Below are positions 6,663-10,889 of a DNA stretch of 10,889 nt, piece by piece. The notes beneath the pieces are model-generated. The model did not search any database. It was not told the DNA's origin and saw nothing but the letters and a program-made list of their open reading frames with translations. Position 1 is the first letter of the stretch. The number at the start of each line of letters is the position of its first letter. The stretch spans positions 1 through 10,889 of the forward strand of contig JAKBCB010000080.1 in NCBI GenBank assembly GCA_021808185.1, read 5' to 3'. Made by a program: the position numbers and the translations under genes. Source of the DNA: Pseudomonadota bacterium. GTDB lineage: Bacteria > Pseudomonadota > Alphaproteobacteria > Acetobacterales > Acetobacteraceae.

Positions 6663-7672
6663 GCGACGCCATCGACCTGACGCGGCTGCGCGCGTGGCTT
6701 GAGCGGAATGTGCGCGGCTATGCCGGCCCGCCGGAACTGCATCGCTTCGAGGGGGGGCAGTCCAACCCCACCTTCCGCCTGCACAGTGCCAGCGGCGACT
6801 ACGTGCTGCGGCGCAAGCCCGCCGGCACGGTGCTGCCGAGCGCGCACGCGGTGGATCGCGAGTTCCGCGTGATGCGCGCGCTGCATAAAACCGGATTTCC
6901 CGTCGCTGCGCCGCTCGCGCTTTGCGAGGATGACGCAGTTCTCGGCTCGGCTTTTTACGTGATGTCGATGGTCGAGGGCCGTGTGCTGTGGGACCAGACG
7001 CTGCCCGGCGTGCCGCCGGCGGAGCGCGCGGCGATGTTCGATTCCATGAACCAGACCATCGCCGCGCTGCACGCCGTGGACTGGCGCGCGGCTGGGCTGG
7101 AGGGATACGGCCGGCCGGAAAACTATCTGGCGCGCAACATCGCCCGGTGGACGAAGCAGTACCGCGCCTCGGAAATCGACCGCATCGAGGCGATGGACCG
7201 GCTGATCGAATGGCTGCCGGCCAATCAGCCGGCGCGGGACGCCACCGCCATCGTGCATGGCGACTTCCGCATGGACAATCTGATCTTCCACCCAACCGAG
7301 CCGCGCGTGGTGGCCGTGCTGGACTGGGAACTGTCCACTCTCGGCGATCCGGTATCCGACTTCGCCTATCACGTCATGTCCTGGCGCATCGCGCCGGAGA
7401 TTCATCGCGGTCTGGCCGGTGCCGATCTCGCGGCGCTCGGCATTCCCGCCGAAGCCGACTACGTTGCCGCCTATTTCCGCCGGCTCGGCCAGACCCCAGT
7501 GGAGCACTGGGACTACTACATCGTTTACGGCATGTTCCGGCTGGCCGCGATCATGCAGGGCATATTGAAGCGTGCGCACGAAGGCAACGCTGCCTCCGCG
7601 CAGGCGTTCGAGGTCGGGGCCCGCGCCGCGCCGCTGGCGGCGCAGGCGTGGGAATTGGCGCGGAGCCTGTAG
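6659..7672 (+). CDS. APH-fold kinase, ACAD10/11 N-terminal type
   Basis: A 337-residue small-molecule kinase of the aminoglycoside-phosphotransferase fold. FEGGQSNPTF (30-39) is the nucleotide-binding loop characteristic of the ACAD10/11 kinase domain, and K53 in LRRKP is the likely ATP lysine. VHGDFRMDNLIF (199-210) is the catalytic loop (D202, N207). LDWELSTLGDPVSDFAY (221-237) supplies the metal-binding D222. In animal ACAD10/11 the same domain is fused to an acyl-CoA dehydrogenase and phosphorylates 4-hydroxyacyl-CoA; LvaA of Pseudomonas levulinate catabolism is a relative. Here kinase and dehydrogenase are separate genes in one operon, supporting the same chemistry. It is not expected to confer drug resistance. 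The ATG overlaps the surE stop by four bases. Its end is nine bases from the convergent BKACE gene. Confidence 0.92.
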   Translation: MSDAIDLTRLRAWLERNVRGYAGPPELHRFEGGQSNPTFRLHSASGDYVLRRKPAGTVLPSAHAVDREFRVMRALHKTGFPVAAPLALCEDDAVLGSAFYVMSMVEGRVLWDQTLPGVPPAERAAMFDSMNQTIAALHAVDWRAAGLEGYGRPENYLARNIARWTKQYRASEIDRIEAMDRLIEWLPANQPARDATAIVHGDFRMDNLIFHPTEPRVVAVLDWELSTLGDPVSDFAYHVMSWRIAPEIHRGLAGADLAALGIPAEADYVAAYFRRLGQTPVEHWDYYIVYGMFRLAAIMQGILKRAHEGNAASAQAFEVGARAAPLAAQAWELARSL

Positions 7673-7675
7673 GCT

Positions 7676-7701
7676 GCGGCGTCAGGCCGGCGCGACGCTG
7701 C
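7676..7701. terminator. Weak hairpin between convergent genes, possible bidirectional terminator
   Basis: GCGGCGTC (7676-7683) can pair with GACGCTGC (7694-7701) over eight positions with one G-U wobble, leaving a 10-base loop. It spans the 9-base gap and the last codons of the minus-strand gene. There is no T-run on either side, and GC-rich sequence makes such stems by chance. Support is mainly the convergent position. Confidence 0.25.
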
Positions 7702-8593
7702 GCGGCGGCAAGGCGCGCTCCGGCAGGCCGAGCTTGGCGCGCGTGTCGGCGGCCGTTGCGATTGTGCCGCCGAGGCGCTCGACGATTTCGCGCGCGCGCT
7801 GCACCAGTGCCGCGTTGCTGGGCGCGAGCTTGCCCTTGTCGAGAAAGATGTTGTCCTCCAGACCGACGCGCACATGGCCGCCGAGCACGTAGGACAGCGC
7901 GACGGCGGGGAACTCCATCCGGCTGATGGCAAAGCCCGTCCAGGCCGCGCCCGCCGGCAACATGTTGCGAGCGTACATCATCGCTTCGGCCGACGCCGGG
8001 AACCCGTATTTGATGCCGAGCACGAGCGAGAACAATCCTGGCCCCTGAAGCACGCCTTCGGCCATCAGGTCGTGCGCGAGGCGGATGTCGCCCGAATCGA
8101 ACACCTCCAGCTCCGGGATCACGCCCGCGGCGCGGATGATCTTCGCCATGCGCGTGACATTCTTCGGCGTGTTGATGACCACCTCGCGGCCGAACGTCAT
8201 GGTGTTCAGGTCGAGGGTGCAGATTTCAGGCCGCAGCGCCGCGACATGTTCCACGCGCCTCTCGGGCACCAGGAAGTTCGTGCCCGGGCCTGCGATCTTC
8301 GGATCCTCGTCGCTCGGCGAGAAGCGGCCGCCGGGACCGGTGGTCAGGTTCAGCACCAGCGAGTCGTTCTTTTCGCGGATGCGCTCGACCACTTCGCGAT
8401 AAAGTGCGAGTTCCATCGACGGCCGGCCGGTTTGCGGATCGCGCACATGGATATGCGCGATCGAGGCGCCTTCCTGGGCCGCCTCTAGACAGGCATCGGC
8501 GATCTGCTTCGGCGTGATCGGCAATGCCGGGCACTTCGCGGGGTCCGTCAGGTTGCCCGTCACCGCGCAGGTGATGATGACCTTGTCCTGCAT
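7682..8593 (-). CDS. Beta-keto-acid cleavage enzyme (BKACE / 3-keto-5-aminohexanoate cleavage family)
   Basis: A 303-residue TIM-barrel zinc enzyme of the Kce/BKACE family (DUF849), which splits a beta-keto acid with acetyl-CoA to give acetoacetate and a new acyl-CoA. IAHIHVRD (45-52) gives zinc ligands H47 and H49. HVRVGLEDN (240-248) gives ligand E246 with R242 and D247 nearby. LNLTTGPGG (81-89) and PELEVFD (160-166) are also typical. GGAG lies 7 bases before ATG 8593 on the minus strand. It is the last gene of the operon, four bases after the hydroxyquinol dioxygenase stop, with maleylacetate reductase further upstream. The product of those enzymes is 3-oxoadipate, itself a beta-keto acid, so this enzyme may finish the pathway to acetoacetate and succinyl-CoA. 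Family confidence is high; the substrate is inferred. Confidence 0.92.
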   Translation of the reverse strand: MQDKVIITCAVTGNLTDPAKCPALPITPKQIADACLEAAQEGASIAHIHVRDPQTGRPSMELALYREVVERIREKNDSLVLNLTTGPGGRFSPSDEDPKIAGPGTNFLVPERRVEHVAALRPEICTLDLNTMTFGREVVINTPKNVTRMAKIIRAAGVIPELEVFDSGDIRLAHDLMAEGVLQGPGLFSLVLGIKYGFPASAEAMMYARNMLPAGAAWTGFAISRMEFPAVALSYVLGGHVRVGLEDNIFLDKGKLAPSNAALVQRAREIVERLGGTIATAADTRAKLGLPERALPPRSVAPA

Positions 8594-8597
8594 TGTC

Positions 8598-9431
8598 CTA
8601 CTCCGCCCGTTCGAGACCGAAATCGTACCGCACCTCGGAGCCGGCCGCGTCGCTGCGTGGCGAGGGCCGCACCACCAGATCGCTCTTCACGCCGAATACC
8701 GCATCGCTGTCCACGTAGGGATCGCCCTCGAAATACAGCGCCGTGGTCAGCAGCCGATAGCCGGGCGCGGAGATGATGAAATGCAGATGCGCCGGACGCC
8801 ACGGGTGCCGCCCGGTGGCCGTCAGCAGCGCGCCCACCGGGCCGTCGTGCGGGATCGGATAGGGCGTGGGCATGATCGTCTGGAAATCGAACCTGCCGTC
8901 GCTGCCGGTGGTGAACTTGCCGCGCAGGTTCATTGCCGGCTGGTTGGGGTCCTGCACATCGTACATGCCGTTCGGCGCGGTCTGCCACACATCCAGCACC
9001 GCCGCCGCGATCGGCCGGCCCTCGGCGTCGTGCACGCGCCCATGCACCAGCAGGTCCGCCGCCGTGCCGTCCTTGACGATCGATGCGCCGAGCGGCAAAT
9101 GCGGCGCCCCCTCCACCCAGAACGGCCCGAGCACGCTGGTCTCCGTCATGCCCGGGCTTTTGCGGTTGTTGATGAGTTCGACCAGCGTCGAGACGCCCAG
9201 CGTGTCCGACAACAGGATGAACTCCTGCCGCTTGTCGTCGCACATATGCCCGGTGTCGGTCAGGAATTTGATCGCGGTGAACCATTCCGCCTGCGTCGGC
9301 TCGATCTCCCGCACGAAGGCGTGCAGATGCCGCACGAAGCTCGTCATCACCTGTTTCAGCCGCGCGTTCTCGCAGCCGGCCAGCTTGCCGACGACGGCTT
9401 CGGTGGCGGTCGCTTCGGTGACATCGCGCAT
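8598..9431 (-). CDS. Hydroxyquinol 1,2-dioxygenase (intradiol ring cleavage)
   Basis: A 277-residue non-heme iron(III) intradiol dioxygenase. The four iron ligands are visible: Y157 in GMYDVQD, Y191 in TPYPIPHDGP, and H215/H217 in RPAHLHFI. The N-terminal helical dimer domain (about 1-100) ends in TETSVLGPFWVEGAP, typical of the hydroxyquinol/catechol branch rather than protocatechuate dioxygenases. Hydroxyquinol is preferred over catechol because a maleylacetate reductase, which uses its product after tautomerisation, lies in the same operon. ATG 9431 is chosen because GGAG (9439-9442) lies 7 bases upstream. The frame stays open to 9839, but that extension overlaps the binding-protein gene and has no family similarity. 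It lies 20 bases after the binding-protein stop and 4 before the BKACE start. No hydroxylase producing hydroxyquinol is in the window. Confidence 0.92.
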   Translation of the reverse strand: MRDVTEATATEAVVGKLAGCENARLKQVMTSFVRHLHAFVREIEPTQAEWFTAIKFLTDTGHMCDDKRQEFILLSDTLGVSTLVELINNRKSPGMTETSVLGPFWVEGAPHLPLGASIVKDGTAADLLVHGRVHDAEGRPIAAAVLDVWQTAPNGMYDVQDPNQPAMNLRGKFTTGSDGRFDFQTIMPTPYPIPHDGPVGALLTATGRHPWRPAHLHFIISAPGYRLLTTALYFEGDPYVDSDAVFGVKSDLVVRPSPRSDAAGSEVRYDFGLERAE

Positions 9432-9451
9432 CGCGTCGCTCCAGAGGGGGG

Positions 9452-10750
9452 TCAGGTAATCGGCTGCATCGGCCCGTCCACCGGTATGAACGGGGCCGTG
9501 CCGTTGAACGTGATGGCGAGGTCGTATTTGAACGCACCGCCGCGCCGCCACTGGCCGCCGACCAGCGGCGTCTTGGCGACATTCTTCACTGGCCCGCCGC
9601 CCCACGCAACCTTGCCCACCACCGTGTCCAGCGAGGTCGCCCCGATCGCGGCCGAGACGCCCGCGTGATCCTCGACATCCTTGACGCGCTTGAGCACATC
9701 GACGGCGACTTCGATCAGCGAATGGGCGAAGCCGATGCACTGCGTCCATTGCTTCCTGGTCGTCGCCGTGTAGGCCTGCGCCAGCGCGCCCGCGCTTTCG
9801 CCGGTCAGCGAGGATTTGAACGGATGCCGTGGCGACCACCAGACTTCGCTCGACAGGTTGTTCGCCGTGTCGCCCAGCGCCTCGACCGCGACGGGGAACA
9901 GGATCGCCTTGCCGATGCTGGCAACCTTCGGCCGGAAGCCCTGCTGGCGCGCCTGCGTCCAGAAAGTGGTGAAGTCGGGCGGGATCACCACGCCGGTGAT
10001 GATCTCGGCGCCCGCTTCCTTGAAGCGGCCGATCTGGGCGGAGAAATTATCCGTCAGATTCTGGTAGCGGCCGGGATCGACGAGCTTGTAGCCGAGCTTG
10101 TCCAGCACCGGCGGGAAGCCGAGCTTCGGGTCGCCCCAGGCATTGCCGTCGCCGTCGTTGGGGAACAGGCCGCCGACTACCTTGTTGGTCGCGAGCTGCC
10201 CCCACATCCCGGTATAGACGGCGATCACGTCCTCCAGGCCCCAGAAATAGTGCCATGTGTATTTGAAGCCGGTATCCGGCTTGCCGCCGCGCGTGAAGAA
10301 CCACGGCTGCCACGGCGCCATCGTGGAGATGCAGGGCACCTCGTTGACCTCGCACTGGTCGGAGACCGGGTTCGTCGTCTCCGGCGTCGAGGAGACGAGC
10401 ATCAGATCCACGTTGTCCGCCTGGATCAGCCCGCTTGCCACTTCCGCCGCGCGGTTCGGGCTCGACTGGCTGTCCTTGAGGATGATCTCGACCGGGCGCT
10501 TGCCGGCCTTCGTCGTCACGCCGTCGGCCAGCATCTGCTTCATGCGTTGCAGCGTGAAGGCGTCCGCCTCGCCGAACGCCGCGAGCGGATCAGTTTGCGG
10601 GCTGACGAAACCGATCTTGATCGGCTTGGTTGCGGCACGAACCGGGCGCAGCGGCCCAAGACCAGCGAGCGCCGCGCCTGCGGTGGCTGCGGTGACGAAG
10701 CGGCGGCGCCCCACCGGCGCGCGAATCTCGACAAGCTTGCCCTCGGTCAT
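9452..10750 (-). CDS. ABC transporter substrate-binding protein (LivK-like), Tat-exported
   Basis: A 432-residue periplasmic binding protein of the type I, branched-chain amino acid/amide/aromatic class. The N-terminus has a twin-arginine signal (GRRRFV at 14-19), a hydrophobic stretch and a probable cleavage site after VRA (residue 39). The mature part begins with KIGFVSPQTDPLAAFGEA, the usual first strand of this fold. C133 and C140 may form a disulfide. ATG 10748-10750 is preferred over ATG 10754-10756 two codons upstream: GGAGG (10759-10763) lies 8 bases from the first and only 2 from the second. It sits between maleylacetate reductase and hydroxyquinol dioxygenase, suggesting a phenolic or related aromatic ligand. 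No permease or ATPase gene is in the window. The ligand is inferred from context. Confidence 0.92.
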   Translation of the reverse strand: MTEGKLVEIRAPVGRRRFVTAATAGAALAGLGPLRPVRAATKPIKIGFVSPQTDPLAAFGEADAFTLQRMKQMLADGVTTKAGKRPVEIILKDSQSSPNRAAEVASGLIQADNVDLMLVSSTPETTNPVSDQCEVNEVPCISTMAPWQPWFFTRGGKPDTGFKYTWHYFWGLEDVIAVYTGMWGQLATNKVVGGLFPNDGDGNAWGDPKLGFPPVLDKLGYKLVDPGRYQNLTDNFSAQIGRFKEAGAEIITGVVIPPDFTTFWTQARQQGFRPKVASIGKAILFPVAVEALGDTANNLSSEVWWSPRHPFKSSLTGESAGALAQAYTATTRKQWTQCIGFAHSLIEVAVDVLKRVKDVEDHAGVSAAIGATSLDTVVGKVAWGGGPVKNVAKTPLVGGQWRRGGAFKYDLAITFNGTAPFIPVDGPMQPIT

Positions 10751-10758
10751 CGCCATGT

Positions 10759-10763
10759 CCTCC
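10759..10763 (-). promoter_or_regulatory. Ribosome binding site deciding the binding-protein start
   Basis: The minus strand reads GGGGAGGACATGGCGATG. GGAGG is 8 bases before the second ATG (10748-10750) and only 2 before the first (10754-10756), so the second is the likelier start. Confidence 0.65.
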
Positions 10764-10783
10764 CCATCGCTATGCTCCCCGGC

Positions 10784-10889
10784 TTATGCTGCCGGGCGAT
10801 TGCCCTCGAACGCATCGACCAGCAGTGCCCGCACGCCGTCGCGCGTGACGGGGCGCGGGTTCCAGTACGGGTTCGCGATGGCCAGGTCG
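10784..10889 (-). CDS. Maleylacetate reductase, C-terminal end (partial)
   Basis: Only the last 34 codons are in the window; the rest lies beyond the right edge. The tail reads ANPYWNPRPVTRDGVRALL and continues to a TAA stop at 10784-10786. A closing ANPYxNPRP segment followed by an (I/V)RxLL helix is typical of maleylacetate reductases, iron-containing-alcohol-dehydrogenase-fold enzymes that reduce maleylacetate to 3-oxoadipate with NAD(P)H. The stop is 33 bases before the binding-protein start, so they are likely one operon. The hydroxyquinol dioxygenase two genes on makes its substrate, which supports the call despite the short piece. Confidence 0.8.
   Translation of the reverse strand, partial: DLAIANPYWNPRPVTRDGVRALLVDAFEGNRPAA

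Noticed and set aside
6659..7672. Reading the APH-fold gene as an aminoglycoside resistance gene
   Set aside because: The FEGGQSNPTF and LDWELSTLGDP motifs and the operon place it with ACAD10/11 kinases, not resistance enzymes.
9432..9839. N-terminal extension of the dioxygenase to 9839
   Set aside because: It overlaps the binding-protein gene, resembles no intradiol dioxygenase, and ATG 9431 has a GGAG site at 7 bases and gives the normal family length.

Overview
The window is a GC-rich chromosomal stretch packed with bacterial metabolic genes. Leucine is nearly always CTG or CTC. A fused DctQ-DctM TRAP permease, a Tat-exported ABC binding protein and split ACAD10/11-type genes together suggest an alphaproteobacterium, with Acetobacteraceae/Rhodospirillales my best guess. 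That placement is inference, since there is no rRNA or other marker gene here. I see no tRNA, rRNA, CRISPR array, insertion sequence or phage gene.

Region 1 (1-2797): the last codons of an unidentified upstream gene, then a fused TRAP-transporter permease on the + strand. It converges on a LysR-type regulator, and the two stop codons share bases. Region 2 (2798-4332): a divergent promoter region with a textbook T-N11-A dyad. It separates lysR from a cupin carrying the full active-site set of bacterial (R)-hydroxynitrile lyases and an aldo/keto reductase, so these two are probably a LysR-controlled pair. Region 3 (4333-4538): GC-rich hairpins, then a TTGACA promoter whose -10 element lies in a perfect operator-like dyad. 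Region 4 (4539-7672): a three-gene + strand operon of an ACAD10/11-type acyl-CoA dehydrogenase, a SurE-type phosphatase and an ACAD10/11-type (APH-fold) kinase. The last two overlap by ATGA. In animals the kinase and dehydrogenase are fused and act in 4-hydroxy-acid breakdown through a phosphorylated intermediate; LvaA/LvaC in Pseudomonas levulinate catabolism are comparable. A phosphatase gene between them is unusual.

Region 5 (7682-10889, minus strand): an operon read right to left as maleylacetate reductase (only its last 34 codons), an ABC-type branched-chain/aromatic binding protein, hydroxyquinol 1,2-dioxygenase and a beta-keto-acid cleavage enzyme (BKACE/Kce). Together they suggest the route hydroxyquinol to maleylacetate to 3-oxoadipate, followed by acetyl-CoA-dependent cleavage to acetoacetate and succinyl-CoA. 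That last step would replace the usual CoA-transferase plus thiolase. It is inferred from gene context.

The most interesting points are the kinase/phosphatase/dehydrogenase operon, the BKACE ending on a hydroxyquinol pathway, the dyad-overlapped promoter before the dehydrogenase, the hydroxynitrile-lyase-like cupin, and a rare-codon hairpin at the DctQ/DctM junction.
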